DNA of 64,000 nucleotides, taken from assembly GCF_050947875.1 (NCBI RefSeq), contig NC_134574.1, positions 102,829,469 through 102,893,468 on the forward strand, given 5' to 3'. The DNA comes from Dermacentor variabilis. Taxonomy: Eukaryota; Arthropoda; Arachnida; Ixodida; Ixodidae. The notes beneath the pieces were generated by a model, which saw only the letters and a program-made list of their open reading frames with translations, was not told the DNA's origin and made no database searches. Position numbers and translations under genes: made by a program. Shown here in pieces: positions 25,317 to 39,687 of this stretch (positions are counted from its first letter, which is position 1; each line of letters opens with the position of its first letter).

Positions 25317-25549
25317 CCCGCCGTGGTTGCTCAGCGGCTATGGTGTTAGGCTGCTGAGCACAAGGCCGCGGGATCGAATCCCGGCCACGGCGGCCGCATT
25401 TCGATGGGGGCGAAATGCGAAAACACCCGTGTACTTAATTTAGGTGCACGTTAAAGAACCCCAGGTGGTCGAAATTTCCGGAGTCCTCCACTACGGTGTG
25501 CCTCATAATCAGAAAGTGGTTTTGGCGCGTAAAACCCTATAATTTAATT
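25317..25549 (+). mobile_element. Ruka-type SINE, well preserved
   Basis: The tRNA-like head CCCGCCGTGGTTGCTCAGCG includes an A-box-like word, followed by the B box GGGATCGAATCCCGG, then GCGGCCGCATTTCGATGGGG and the body ending TTTTGGCGCGTAAAACCC and an AT tail. It shares diagnostic variants with the copy at 26928. Confidence 0.92.
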
Positions 25550-25704
25550 CTTTAAAATTAGGTTTTTCTAGTAACGAACAGATTCGAACGCTCCCAACGA
25601 TTGGTGTTGCTCTGTAGGCACGCTATTATCGATTTTTCTACGTGCACGTGTTTTTCATCTTACAATTCCGGGGTCAGGTGGCCCGGTGTCGCGCTGACTC
25701 ACCG
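25550..25704. other. Intergenic spacer
   Basis: Short unassigned stretch between a SINE and a MITE-like element. Confidence 0.5.
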
Positions 25705-25949
25705 CATATCTTGTCCCCAAACGGCAATCATCTTCTGTCCCACTCGCGTTTTCTTTTTTGGAAAACTCTGGACTTGGTAGGTTCTTGTCAAGAATGTAAT
25801 TTCATGCTGATGACGCACGTGTGCCCTTGGTGACCCGGATGGTACCGGGGCGCGCAGATATTGTAGAAAGGAAAGGCACGCAGGACAGATGATGATTTAA
25901 TTGTATGGGGACAAACAAGATAGCAAGCTTTTCTTTAAGAGTGCAAACA
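25705..25949. mobile_element. Foldback MITE-like element, second copy
   Basis: Left arm ATCTTGTCCCCAAACGGCAA and CATCTTCTGTCC; right arm GGACAGATGATGATTTAATT and TATGGGGACAAACAAGATAG. Same family as 19322-19591, with a different middle. Confidence 0.7.
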
Positions 25950-26927
25950 TTTAAATTTCTGTACAGAGTCAGTCGGCCGACAGAAATGCTCTAATTAATA
26001 TAAAGGAGCTCGAACTTTCATCATCACTCCCACCAAAAGGAAACTTTGTTCTTCAGGTGAAACAATATTTTCCTTGTGATTAGCCCGCAGTAGCTTTTCT
26101 TATCGGAATGAGTCAGCAACTTGTGAAAGAAAAATTATTATTTTCCTTCTCCAAGACGCTGGGGAACGGGGGGTCGCCTCGAGCATGACACGTGTTTTCC
26201 ATATGCAGAGAGTCATGAGTCAGGCGTGATTGCAGATGCGATCGTGTGGATAGGTGTCGTCTGCAGTGTGAGGACTGAGAGTGCAGAGAGGGAAACGTGG
26301 CGACATGCAGCTATGTCATTCATTGCGTTGAGACGGTGATGCAGTCTTGGAGCTGCCGGCTTTAGGTGGATAAGAGGTCATGGGCAATGATTTTGTCCTT
26401 GCACGCGATCTAACTCTTGTGCCGTACGCGAGTGAACATTCGGCTATCAGATCTCCCTCCTGTGCCCTCTTTTTCGTTGTCGTTGCTTTCTCGTTCGCGG
26501 TGACACGCTACTGCGTGGTTAGAGGGTCCAGTCTTGTCTATACATGGCCACGACTCTGTGGCAGGAGAAGTCGGACGCCTGATCAAGAGTCTGACGCATC
26601 GGCTTTCTGCTCGGCCTAATTTCTCGTCACGTGGTTGTTGTGGTAACGTCTTACGTCACCGGCCGGCTCGAGGTCGTATCAAACCATGCGCCGCTCAGTT
26701 CAGGTCCGTTTCTCGAGTCCCCGCGGTGACCGTTTGACACGTTCTTGGCAAATGATTTTCGATTACGACGTTGCTGTGGTGATGAGGCCAGCAAGATTGT
26801 CAGCATACGTAGTCAGACTTCGGGCTTATAGCGAATACGGCGCTGCGGCATGCGTATCTACTGCTGGCTCGGTGCCCGATGCGTGATGCTGTTTTAGGCA
26901 AATGAAATCTACGGCTCGGCGTCTGTA
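25950..26927. other. Intergenic, no gene seen
   Basis: No domain-like frame or repeat recognised. Confidence 0.5.
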
Positions 26928-27160
26928 CCCGCCGTGGTTGCTCAGTGGCTATGGTGTTGGGCTGCTGAGCACGAGGTGCGGGATCGAATCCCGGCCACGG
27001 CGGCCGCATTTCGATGGGGGCGAAATGCGAAAACACCCGTGTACTTAATTTAGGTGCACGTTAAAGAACCCCAGGTGGTCGAAATTGCCGGAGTCCTCCA
27101 CTACGGTGTGCCTCATAATCAGAAAGTGGTTTTGGCACGTAAAACCCCATAATTTAATTT
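26928..27160 (+). mobile_element. Ruka-type SINE, well preserved
   Basis: Same layout as the copy at 25317 with only about eight visible differences and the shared variants TACTTAATTTAGG and CTACGGTGTGCC. It ends in a T run and a (GT)n stretch. Confidence 0.92.
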
Positions 27161-30100
27161 TTTTTTGTGTGTGTGTCTGTGTGCTCATTATTTTTAACTG
27201 ATCGCCACTGTGTCACTTCTTGTTGCTGGCCTAATTGGTTCATAGATGTAGAGGTTTGAAAAAGACGTGCGGTATATGATGCGACATGCCGATAGAACTT
27301 GTTAATCTGTGTTCCTTTACGGTGACGCGGCAGTGCCACTGTCACACTGCTAGAAAACTCGTTGTTTGGCAAGATGGGGATAAGGGACAATGCAGGCAGC
27401 GCGAAATGACAACCGCTAAGGAACACGCACGATGCAATAGTTCATGGTGGCTTCATGTGTTGGTCTGTCGCTTTTTTTTTTTTTCTTGTTTGCGTGTGTG
27501 CAGTTTGCCCTTCGACATAACGCTGAGCGCAAAGTTCGCTTCATTTTAAGGGACGCTGAAGAGAAAGCACTATCTTGAGCTTTGGGGAAATTTCCCTTCC
27601 GCAATACTAAACCTCCTACTGCGAGAGCATGCTTGGTGAGCCAGAAAAGGTGCAAGAACGATGAACGGGTTGCGACGTCGCCTTGAAGTTGTCGCACCAG
27701 CTTGCCGGGACACCACGCGTTATAACGCCCTTTCCTCTGGCTTACATTTTAAATCATTTATTGGTAAAATAATGGACTACAACTGTATATAAAACAGCCG
27801 AAGGCTGAACCTACGAAGCTTCAAGAAAGTTTGCCGAACGACAACGGCCGAAATGCATCAAAATTCTTCCGCAGTCCGTGACGTCATGCTGGCACACCAG
27901 CCCCGGCATTTCGGCGCGAACTTAAAGAAAAAGAAATCTTGACTAAGAACTTGCGAGAAGAGGAAATGGCCCTCTTCATCTGGCACGGAAATTAAGCCGC
28001 AGTGCGCGATACGAGGCGACCGGGATAAGCGCAACAACTAAGGGGAACGGACAACTGAGGGGGAACCCAGTGCCACAACGGAGTGAGGCCGGTAGCGTGG
28101 AGAGGAGGAAAACTCCCTCTCCACGAAGATGCGGGGGATCCCGCGACGGCACTCCTCCTCTGTGGGGACGCTGAAAGGGTTGAACAGCGGTATCTCCTAT
28201 CTGCTGGGGGGAGGGGGGGGGGCGCTTGAGTTGCCGTGAGGCACGCTGGGAGGCTGACGACTGTTTGCCTCACGACTGCGCTGACCACTCGTGCCAGTTA
28301 CGCTCTGCTCCTTTCTCTCTCTCTATCTCTCTCTCTCACCTGTCTCCGTACGCACTTCCCTCCCCCACTGCACGCGCAGACCGAGTATAACACCCCTTTC
28401 CTGCAGGGCCCAGTGACGCTTCGCCAATCGGCCAACTCGCCTCTTTTGACGTCATGGGAGGTAGCCGCTAGGGGAACCTTCTCCCTCTCCCACCGACAGC
28501 GTCATCCTCGGACACCCCTTTCACTCCAGGCATGCTGCGGCGTTATAACTTCGCGACCCTTGCGTCGTCAGCAGTCATTCCTTGAGCTGCGCCCGCGGTG
28601 ACCGCATCGGTACGCTACTGTTCGCGCTCGCGGCTGTTCAGTCTCCGAGGCAGTCGCGACGACTTTGGTGAATTCGTCCCGGAGAGCTGGTCTCACCCTC
28701 TCAGTCCGTGCGGTGACGCGTCGCGCTTGCTTCGGTCTGTCGTTCCAGCGAGTCTCTGCGCGTGTGTTTGCTTTTGAGAGTGCGCGTGGTGCTCTGTACG
28801 GTACGTGGCCGTGCTCTTCGAGAACGGAGGCCCGCTTGACGACGTTTCGGCCATGAAGGACGACGGCGCCCTCCCGCAAGATTTGGCCTTGCTCCGGGTA
28901 CGTGCTGCCGTGTGACCGCAGACGGTGAGATGGACGCAGCTCTTCCACAGTTGGCATGTTGTTACGCTTGGAACCTCTTCTAATTGGGGGAACTGTTACG
29001 CGGTACGCTTAGCGCGTGCATATTTCCCAGTCGCCTATAATGCCGGCTTATTCGTAGATTATAGTAAGTTCCCTGCGAGGAAAACAAAAATCGCTTATTT
29101 CTGTCCAATAACTCCAACTAGTTATAGGTGCGTACCTAAAAATGTGGTGGATCTTCTTTTTATAAAATAACCCGCTTGTTCATATGGGAGTATTATATAC
29201 GGTAGCGGTACTGCGATATACGAGTTTCTTCAGTTAAGAATCTTTCTTCGGATATGACGGGTAGTATTTGTAGGTACCATTTCTTGAAAAACAAAGCAGA
29301 AAAACATGGCATCTCGCATTATAATTGAGCAGCAAAGTTCTCGGGTGCTCAAGCACTTCCAATTTCCAGGCTTCAAACTTCTCTAATATGCGGAATTTAA
29401 GAGCTCGTTAGCAATCTTGGTACGTCTTCACGAGTACTTTAAAAAGCAGATTTAAAGAAGTGTTAGTGATCTTAGCTTTTTCCCCTGCGCACCAGGCTAT
29501 GTAGATCGGTCAACGAAATTGAGAGTAATGAATTTCCCAATATTGTTCCTCCTATAGACATGATTCTGGCGCCTCGTAGCATCTAAAAACATAGACAGTA
29601 TGTCGGAATGCCAGAGTATTACTGTAGTGGTAATCTCTCCTGCGCAGTAAACACATTATGGTGACGAGAAGCCAAGCTTTTCGTTGGTTTATAGAACGCG
29701 CTCGTGTTTTTCATGGTCAAAGCATGTCATAACGAAGTTGCATAGTCCAATTCAATAAGACGTTCTTTCTCTCTTTTCATCCAATGTACTGCGTGTTTTG
29801 TTGAAAACGCCTTTTGCATTCATAAGACATGTCAATCGAAGATCACGGTGAGCATTCACTAATTAACCATTCACTTTGGAACGTACGTTGCGCGTACATG
29901 AACTACACATTGCCCAGCAGTAGTGCTGCCATGTCTGCTTAGTGTAAATGCAAAGGTCATAGCCCAACTTTAGAGATCACATCCGTTCCCCAAAGCCCAC
30001 ACACACAAAAAAAATAATGCATTGACGTTGCCGCTCAGTTCAGTTCGTCTCGAATTGTTAGGAGCAGTCCTTTGGAAAGTCGTTCATTGGGACGTCAATC

Positions 30101-30990
30101 TATCGCGTAGCACATATTACGGACCGGCGTATTTCTAAAGTGGCGCTATTCTCGATACTTTTGCCGAGTAGACATCGCTATATAGCTCGACTTCCATTTC
30201 GCAATTGCAACGTGTGCATTAATGTGAAATATCAGTTCAGGTGAATCCTCTAAATTATCTGCTCATAGTGAATGCGATTTGTCGCGCAAGTAATATCAGC
30301 CTGTTATCGAAATCCACTTGGAAAATGTAACAGCGCAATCTTTAGCGAGCGGCTCGAGCAAAACGAATAGCCACAGGTACACACGCAAAGCTTTTCGCTG
30401 GTCGCGCACCAAGCTTAGATGATGCACGTAAATAGTTGTATTACTGCTATATTTTGTAGCTACTCTATTACGAGTAAGCGGCTTGAATCGATTTTAATAG
30501 TTCAGGACAACCGTGTTACTATTCCCTCTGGGCACGCTGCGCCCTCTGGACGCGCCGCCGCGGTACACGAAAAAAAAAAAGAGTGAACTGTGAGAGACAG
30601 CAAAAACCTTATTTCTTTCCTGTGGCGCCTAAAACGCCTGCCCTGCGTTAAAAGGGACTAGGAACATGGTTGCTTGCTTGCTTGCTTATTAACTTACTTA
30701 CGAAGTCCGCGCGCGTGAATGTTTAGTCGGGCAAGGTTGTGTGAATGTATATGGCGCGGATTCCATGCTGCACAGCATCGGAGAAATGTTTTAGGGGGTA
30801 ATGTCAATGCTAAGCCAAAAACGCCATGCAGGTAGAGAAAAGAAAAACTATATCCACGAAATTTTGCAATGTGAACATCGAGAAAACATCATACGAAGAA
30901 ATTGTGCACTCAAAAGTCGAACAAACCTATTAAATTCTATTTAATCGGTTCAGAGCTGGACGAATGAGAGCATTACTGCTTTTTTTCCCC
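27161..30990. other. Long intergenic stretch, no gene recognised
   Basis: 27.6-29.0 kb is GC-richer and includes a G run at 28204 and a (CT)n run at 28313-28340. 29.2-31.0 kb is AT-rich with no open frame of note. I see no splice-supported coding exons, domain or named repeat. A (GCTT)n run lies at 30670-30688. Confidence 0.5.
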
Positions 30991-31190
30991 ACATATGCAC
31001 TGCAACATCGCTATAACGAAGTTGAAGTAGGAGCCAGAATTACTTCGTTGTATCCGTTACTTCTTTATATACGTTATTGCACGTAATGCACTATGAATTG
31101 CTATGGGTATTGCAAGGGGAAGTTCCACTCCATTAGATTCGTTATATTCAGTTTCGTTATGAGAAGGTTTCGCTGTATTTGAAGAGAAAG
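30991..31190. repeat. Possible pogo/Tigger-like repeat remnant
   Basis: Repeated TTCGTT / CGTTAT words (CTATAACGAAGTTG, ATTCGTTATATTCAG, TTTCGTTATGAGAAGG, TTCGCTGTAT) recall the terminal parts of Tc1/pogo-type elements seen in many animal genomes. Similar words occur at 45100-45180. Boundaries and class are uncertain. Confidence 0.3.
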
Positions 31191-31802
31191 GTTGGAGTGG
31201 GTACCGAAATATCGCACAAGCGAAAGTTTCATCCCAGCTGCCGTCGAGATGTCGCTATGGAAGCCACCAATAGTCGCGTTTACATATAAATTTGCTAGAT
31301 CGCTCGGTCTCTCGTGCCGCATGCTATCTGCAGCGTTTGAGAAAAAAAACGAGTGTTAGTTACCAGCGCATGTTCGAAGGTTCGGTTCGTGTGCATCCAG
31401 CTTGTCGGATTTCTTTCTTTGCTGCTCGCGATCTCGGCGACCATTCCGCAGTATGGAAGTACGCCTTTGTCAAACCGCGATCTCCAAGATTATGCTGAGA
31501 CAGCGCGCTGCGCCCGATCTCGGAGGCGACGGTGACACTACCGACCGATTATCGCCCCACTCTCAGTATATAAGGAAAAGAGCCAGATGTTGCGTTCGCC
31601 TTGGCATATCGTTTCGACATCCACCGCCTCTGGTTAAAAGTTAAGGGGAATCTAAAGGGCTGCCCTAAACCTGCTTAGACTGTTGAATTCTTTCAAGTTT
31701 TCAAAATTCTGTCGAAAGGCCGGACTTTCACAGAAATGTTGTACGCGTACCAGTAACTGTTTCATGCTTGTTTCAAAGGTCGCCGCGACAAGCCGGTATG
31801 TC

Positions 31803-31805
<3 letters not shown>
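31191..31805. other. Intergenic; TATA-like word at 31567
   Basis: TATATAAG at 31567-31574 has no good initiator 25-35 bp downstream. No gene recognised. Confidence 0.4.

Positions 31806-31838
<33 letters not shown>
31806..31838. repeat. (TA)n microsatellite
   Basis: About 33 bp of TA repeats. Confidence 0.97.
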
Positions 31839-31843
<5 letters not shown>

Positions 31844-32341
31844 ACCTGCTGTGTGGCGTATCAATAACAAACCACTACTATCGTCCCGAGGCTGACCTTT
31901 TGCATGAAAAATAAAGAATGCTAGACCTAAACGATTAGTAAGCATGCACTTTTCCAATTCGGCCTTCTCGATAAACAGCCGGAGTAGAACAAAACTGATC
32001 CCAACGTGCTTAGAATTTATTCATAAGCTGGCGTGGGCGTGCGAACTCAAGGTCAACTTTGGCGCGTCGACGACATGCAGTTTATATGAAAAAGCAGCGT
32101 CTTTCACACGCTGCTGTGATGCTGGTCTTGAGACCGCATTTCCGTGGGAACAAAATGCGAGTAGCTATTCACTTCCCGTGTGATTTAAGGTGACCGCGAG
32201 AGCCAGTTCAGGGCTTGCTCGGGTTCTCGTCGCATGTATTTCGCTTGTTAGATGCTCCCCTGACATCCTGTTTTGAATATCTATCTTGCCGCCCTGCTTT
32301 TGCATGTCAGCGTAGATTGGCTCGTTCATAGGGCCCAATGA
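31839..32341. other. Intergenic, no gene seen
   Basis: Nothing recognised. Confidence 0.5.
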
Positions 32342-32391
32342 TATGTATATATGATATATATATATGATATATATATATGATATATGATATA

Positions 32392-32473
<82 letters not shown>
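32342..32473. repeat. (TA)n tract with GATATATG variants
   Basis: About 130 bp of TA repeats, irregular at the left. It sits exactly at the 3' end of the minus-strand SINE that follows, so it may be that SINE's tail. Confidence 0.95.
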
Positions 32474-32476
<3 letters not shown>

Positions 32477-32479
32477 TAG

Positions 32480-32665
32480 AAAGGGGGTTAGCAGAGGGGC
32501 CCGAGTTTTATTAGTCACGTCATAAGAAGCCAACAAACACTGACACCAGGAGAACATAAGGGAAATCACTTGTGCTTAATAAATGAAATAAAGAAACGAT
32601 AAATTAATGGAAGTTAAAGCGGGTGAAAAAATAACTTGCCGAAGGTGGGAACCGAACCCGCGAAA
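32480..32665 (-). mobile_element. Second tRNA-derived SINE family, minus copy
   Basis: Plus-strand order is TCACGTCATAAGAAGCCAAC, AACACTGACACCAGGAGAAC, TAAATGAAATAAAGAAACGA, then CTTGCCGAAGGTGGGAACCG and AACCCGCGAAATGCG. Read in reverse this is a tRNA-like head with a GGTTCGGTTCCCACC-type B box, a body, and a (TA)n end. The head is cut at the anticodon-loop position, where it meets the plus-strand copy. It is unrelated in sequence to Ruka. Confidence 0.75.
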
Positions 32666-32830
32666 TGCGAAGGTTGTGGGTTCGGTTCCCACCTGCGGCA
32701 AGTTGTTTTTATAAATGAATTTCCATTACTTTATCGTTTCTTTATTTTATTTATGAAGCACAACTAATTTCCCCTATGTTATCCTTGGTGTCAGTGTTTT
32801 ATGGCTTCTTATGATATGACTACAACATAT
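32666..32830 (+). mobile_element. Second tRNA-derived SINE family, plus copy
   Basis: GAAGGTTGTGGGTTCGGTTC then CCACCTGCGGCAAGTTG is the tRNA-like 3' half with B box. The body contains TTTATCGTTTCTTTATTTTA and ends GGCTTCTTATGATATGAC. It is the mirror image of 32480-32665, giving a head-to-head pair with arms of about 150 bp. Confidence 0.75.
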
Positions 32831-32848
32831 ATATGAAAGGAAAGCAGG

Positions 32849-33310
32849 GATGTCAACCAGTGAAGAGCCCGGTTGGCTATCCTGCGCTGGGAAAAGGGGA
32901 ATAGAAAAGAGGGAGATAAAGAGAGAGATGGGGGTAGAGAGACGTGCACGAAGAGCCCTACAGATTCAAAGGCGCTTGCACAAGCCAGACGTTCCCAGAA
33001 AGCACAAAAGTGCCGTTAGTGCCTTCTGAGCCGATGATCGGTGGGGAAGGTGTTCTAGTATGTTGTCTGTTCACTGGGAAGACGATCATCTAGTTTCCTG
33101 AATGCGTTGGTCATAGATTGTCTTTGTGCTTCAAACTGAAGACAGTGACGCAATAGGTGGTCAGTGTTGTCATCGCAGCCGTAGAGATGGCATGCAGGAC
33201 TGTCAGCCATTCCAGTTACTGCTGAGTATGCTTTCGTGTAAGGTCACTTTCAACCACAACCGACACAGAAGAGACGCTTCGCGTCGGTGCAGATCGTAGT
33301 CCCGAAAAAG
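32849..33310 (-). pseudogene. LINE ORF2 C-terminal remnant and 3' tail
   Basis: Minus-strand reading gives MADSPACHLYGCDDNTDHLL then RHCLQFEAQRQSMTNAFRKL, a CxxxxC...H....C zinc-knuckle-like end typical of tick LINEs. The 3' tail has the phrase AAGCAGGGATGTCAACCAGT and CCCGGTTGGCTATCCTGCGC, shared with 14435 and 59175. Stops and shifts are present. Confidence 0.75.
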
Positions 33311-34485
33311 CACTGCACAGGTTCCAAGGTTAAATACTTCTTGTGTACACCCTCGTTAAAACAGAGCTATTAAAGAAGCGGATTAGTGAGACATTAATGC
33401 AAATACGCTTCACTGATGAATGACATGCTCACCTAGCATCCCTACATTGAGCTGCAGCCGATAAGCATGAATACGAAATCGGTGCCTATGAGACGCTCTG
33501 AAAACAATTTTTTTTTTTTACCAGCAAAAGTGGGGGAAGGTGTGTGGTAGGCCTTATTACGAGTGTACGCATTCGTGTTGGTTTCTAACCTTTTACATTT
33601 TGACTCAACCTCACTAGGTTCCCCAGAACGTTTTGAAAATAAGTTTTCACAGCTAACTCCGTATATAGCTGGCGGCTCGCAGCCCATGTATTTCCACTCA
33701 TCTCGATATCAAGAAAGTCTTTCTGGAACTGCCAGGAGATCGGAGTGCTGCTCACTGTGAAGAAATAATGACGGGTTACTTAAGCGAAACCACTGCTTCG
33801 TATAGATAGCGTCACCCTGTTGCAAACTCTTTGACGCCTCGTTTCACATTCTGTCAGTGTGCCTTGTGGTAATCCTGCATTTACAGCATGCTTTCCGGAA
33901 GGGCTCTTCGTGTGGAACGCAATTGTAACCGAGTTGAGCTTATTAACTCTACTTCAGCACTGCTTTTCACGAAGTTACACGCTATAATCTTAACGCTGAA
34001 GCTCAAACTATGCAAGATACCGCAGATTCTCTTATTCAATCAGTAAGGGGTAACTATCGCACCACCAAGCATTGTGTTGATGTAAAATCAGTATTCGATC
34101 GCACTATCTGGGTGCTTAAGGATGAGTTAGTCAATATGCTCACGTACGTTTGGCCATGACTGTGTTCAGCTTAGCGAAAAGATAAATTGATGCGCATTAT
34201 CGCAATGACCTCAACACCACTCTCAATTATGACTCGGTGATTGAGATATGATTTGCTCGGGTTGTCACGGTCTCCGCATCACAGACCTTTCAGCGACGCC
34301 GCATGCCTTGCTGCATCTTAACGCGCAGATTACCGATTTCCAATGGTTTAGCCACATGATCTGACGTCATGGTTGCCGCTGTGCTCAAGCGGCGCTATTG
34401 CAGGGAGTTCGTGGTAATCCAATCCAATTTGTACGCCTCAGGGCTGTAGAAGTTATGAACGGCAGTTCCAATATTCGTTCTGTTA
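33311..34485. other. Intergenic, no gene recognised
   Basis: No domain, no good splice pattern, no named repeat. Confidence 0.5.
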
Positions 34486-34610
34486 TGTCACGATGGGGGC
34501 GAAATGCAAAACAGCCACAGTGTCTCGTCCATTGCGGGTACATTAGAAGATCCCCCGGTGGTCAAAATTAACTCGCAGTCACCCACTACAGATAAATACC
34601 TCCCCCCCCC
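34486..34610 (+). mobile_element. Ruka-type SINE, 5'-truncated fragment
   Basis: TCACGATGGGGGCGAAATGC and ATCCCCCGGTGGTCAAAATT match the SINE body. The tRNA-like head and the 3' end are missing. Confidence 0.65.
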
Positions 34611-35112
34611 CCTCTCGACCCTCTGTAGGGCCACCCCTGCTAGGCGTGCTATACTTAGCAGTAGCATTATCATCAATGTATATTACCTCCGTTCTTTTCC
34701 CCTCCGCTTGAAATCAGGTAACCCAAACTTCTTTGCTGCGATGTGTCGCAGCACAGCGTAGTCAAATAACAATGCGCCAGAATATGTCGCCAGCACTGCT
34801 GTATCTTGCTGCTTCCCACGAATCCATTATTCCGGCAGCTCAACTTATCTAACTGAATTTAGATATAACGCGTCGACATTAATTTCACTCTTACGTGTGG
34901 AAAAAAAAAAAAAAACAGGTGTCTTTATGAAGGGGCACGGCCCTCGCGTTGCATTTTGAAAGCATTTCGTCGCCACGATATCGACGCCACGATCTGTTGC
35001 CTCTCATCCTTACGAAACGTTCTAGAGCGGAATGTCATTACGAATGCAGGCCCGAGGTAAATCTCCGCGTTACCGCTCACCCGCCCAACTCTCGTCGGGC
35101 AATCTGATTGCA
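34611..35112. other. Intergenic spacer
   Basis: No gene seen; an A run lies at about 34901-34916. Confidence 0.5.
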
Positions 35113-35162
35113 CATTAGAACGACAGAAATCTGAGCTAGTTGGTGAAGATTCATTATGCAAA
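35113..35162 (+). repeat. Dispersed repeat head (TAGTTGGT family)
   Basis: TTAGAACGACAGAAATCTGA then GCTAGTTGGTGAAGATTCAT and TATGCAAAA match 7017-7062 with a few differences. Here no long palindrome follows. Confidence 0.75.
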
Positions 35163-37367
<2,205 letters not shown>

Positions 37368-37436
37368 AAAGGTCCGACGGATATTTATCAAATTTATACG
37401 TATACAACTTGAGGTGCGTGAAAGGGTGTGTTTGTT

Positions 37437-37583
37437 TTCGGTGGCGGACGAAATGCAGAAAACGCCCGTGTATCATACATTGGGTGCACGTTAAAGACCC
37501 CTGCAGGTAGCCGAAATCAGCCCGTCCCTCACTATGCACGGCGTTCCTCTTATTCAGATTATGGTTCCTGGCGCGTGAAATCC
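37437..37583 (+). mobile_element. Ruka-type SINE, head missing
   Basis: CGGTGGCGGACGAAATGCAG, GGGTGCACGTTAAAGACCCC and CAGATTATGGTTCCTGGCGC match the body. The tRNA-like head is absent. Confidence 0.7.
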
Positions 37584-37713
37584 AACAAGTTCATGTTTAA
37601 GGGTGCGTTTCACCGTGCTGAGGAAGTGCAGTTCAGCCTCGGGGTCACGTTTAATTGCGCGTTCCGTCTGAGGTTGATGCGGGCGCGTGTACTTCATCGT
37701 TCCAAATCGTTTT

Positions 37714-37826
37714 AGATTAGGGGACGCAAGCGGCTTGCGTAAGCAAGAACTAGGCACCACGGTACTGCGCATGCGTAGACGCATACGTTGTAGTTGCGTA
37801 CGCAGGCCGCCTGAGTCCCCTAATCT
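37714..37826. mobile_element. Small inverted-repeat element, 113 bp
   Basis: Starts AGATTAGGGGACGCAAGCGG and ends with GTCCCCTAATCT after CGTACGCAGGCCGCCTGA. The outer 12 bp are exact complements and the similarity continues inward with gaps. There is no coding capacity; it is a MITE-like element. Confidence 0.7.
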
Positions 37827-39447
37827 GAAATTCTCTGTAGATATAAAGTGTTTACTATTTTCGTGGCCGTCGTTATCGGGCGGCGTCCGCATATTTTTGT
37901 AGGACACGCTCCAAACTGCCGCAACGCCTCTTGGCCAGCGCTCGTTTCCCTACAATCCCCCAGCCCCTCGGCTTCTCTGTAACTTTTAGCAAGCTACTGG
38001 AGGCGAAATGAGATAGCCGCTCGTCGGTACGATAACGAGATTTCGGCTCCTCCCATACTTGGAGGTATCAAGAATTTTTTTTTTTTTTCCGGAAGGAGAG
38101 GCACGAGGCGCCTGACTTTAATAGCGAGGTCATTCTATGATTAGTTACAAGTGTTTCGTGGCCCCTTTAGGCGCGTCGACTATTTACGCATCACTCATCG
38201 CGCCGGCGTACGCGTCCTACAGTGACGTGCACTCTGATTAGATGCGCTCGCGACAGAATCGGCGGCGACAACATTCCAGAAAGTTGCGACACGTGCAGGC
38301 GCATTTTACGCCGAGGGGAGGACAACTTCGACTGTTGTTAGCAGGTGAAAAATGGCCACCGGAAAAGATGGTGACCATTTGCGCGTAAATACGAACTATC
38401 ACAGGAGTGCCCTTCGTAAGGACTCCCATAACAGTGCATGGTCCATTATGCGTATATTATATTAGCAATATACACGCCTATATATACGTATTGCAGGTGC
38501 ATAAATAAGCGATATAATTTTCTTTTTCTTAATCCCAGTTAGGAGCTTGACAATTCTTTTTCTTTTCTTGTTTTCCCCACTGCGTGGTTTTCCAGTCGTT
38601 CGATACGCTCGAGAGGGGCGCCATCGATTCAGACGAGGAGATGGGGAAAGGTAGGGAATGAATGTAAGGGGTATCGGCCCCGTTGGCAGAGTGCCAGAGC
38701 GTAGTAGCGCTGGCAACGGAGAAAGAAAGACGATGCGAGTTTTATCATCATTAGTGGTTCTCGCGAACGGAGAGATGGCGCCACTGTGCGGCGATTGATT
38801 CGACGTTCGGAACGCCTCCGCTCCCCACAGCACCCCATAGGTGGCGCTACCGGCTTGACGACTGGCTTTAGATGACTGTAAGATGCCTAACCCTCACCTC
38901 CTCCGCTAGAGCGGCGGGTGAGGAGGACGTCGAAGCGCCTTATTGTGTAGACAGTAACGCAGGCATGCAGTCGGGAAATTGACGCTTAAATTAAAGGCTG
39001 TGCGAGCGCTCCGAAAGTTGACCGGCCTCTTCGTCGAGCGACGTATTTGGATGTGGCGTGATGCGCGCAGAAGTGTGTGCACAGCGTGTGCTCATTTCCC
39101 TGACGCGTTAAGCAGCCTCGAAAGCGGATTATAGCGGATGACGTCACACATGCCACGTACGAGGCTGCTTCCAGGTGACAACGTACTTAACGTCGTACCA
39201 GTCGATTCCCGGCAATGTTCACGGAAGCTCTGCCATCTGCGTTTCAGGTGCCGGCGAATCTACACATTTCATTTCGTCAAACTATTGATATGGAAAACTT
39301 TGTACTTCTACTTCATTTGTTTAACTTTGTAAGGCCCAGCGTCCTATATACTGCGCTGCGCTGTTTAAGCACTAGAATGTTGACTCATAGCTTATGGCAG
39401 TGTTTTATTTGTATATGTGCTGACGCGAGTTTGCAGAAAGCTTAATG
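37827..39447. other. Intergenic, no gene recognised
   Basis: Mixed composition, short frames only. T run near 38076. Confidence 0.5.
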
Positions 39448-39687
39448 CCCGCCGCGGTTGGTTAGTGGCTATGGGTGGGGGGCTGCTAAGCACGAGGTCG
39501 CGGGATAGAATTCCCGCCACGGCGGCCGCATTTCGATGGGGGCAAAATGCGAAAACTCCCGCGTACTTAGATTTAGGCGCACGTTAAAGAACCCCAGGTG
39601 GTCCAAATTTGCGGAGTCCCCCACTACGGCGTACGTCATAATCAGATCGTGCTTCTCGCACGCGAAACCCCATAATTTAATTTTTTT
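39448..39687 (+). mobile_element. Ruka-type SINE
   Basis: Head GCCCGCCGCGGTTGGTTAGT, B-box region GGGATAGAATTCCCGCC (one base changed in the box), GCGGCCGCATTTCGATGGGG and body to the AT tail. The order matches the copies at 25317 and 26928. Confidence 0.88.

Noticed and set aside
32640..32705. A functional tRNA gene at the SINE joint
   Set aside because: Only the 3' half of the tRNA-like part is present on each side.
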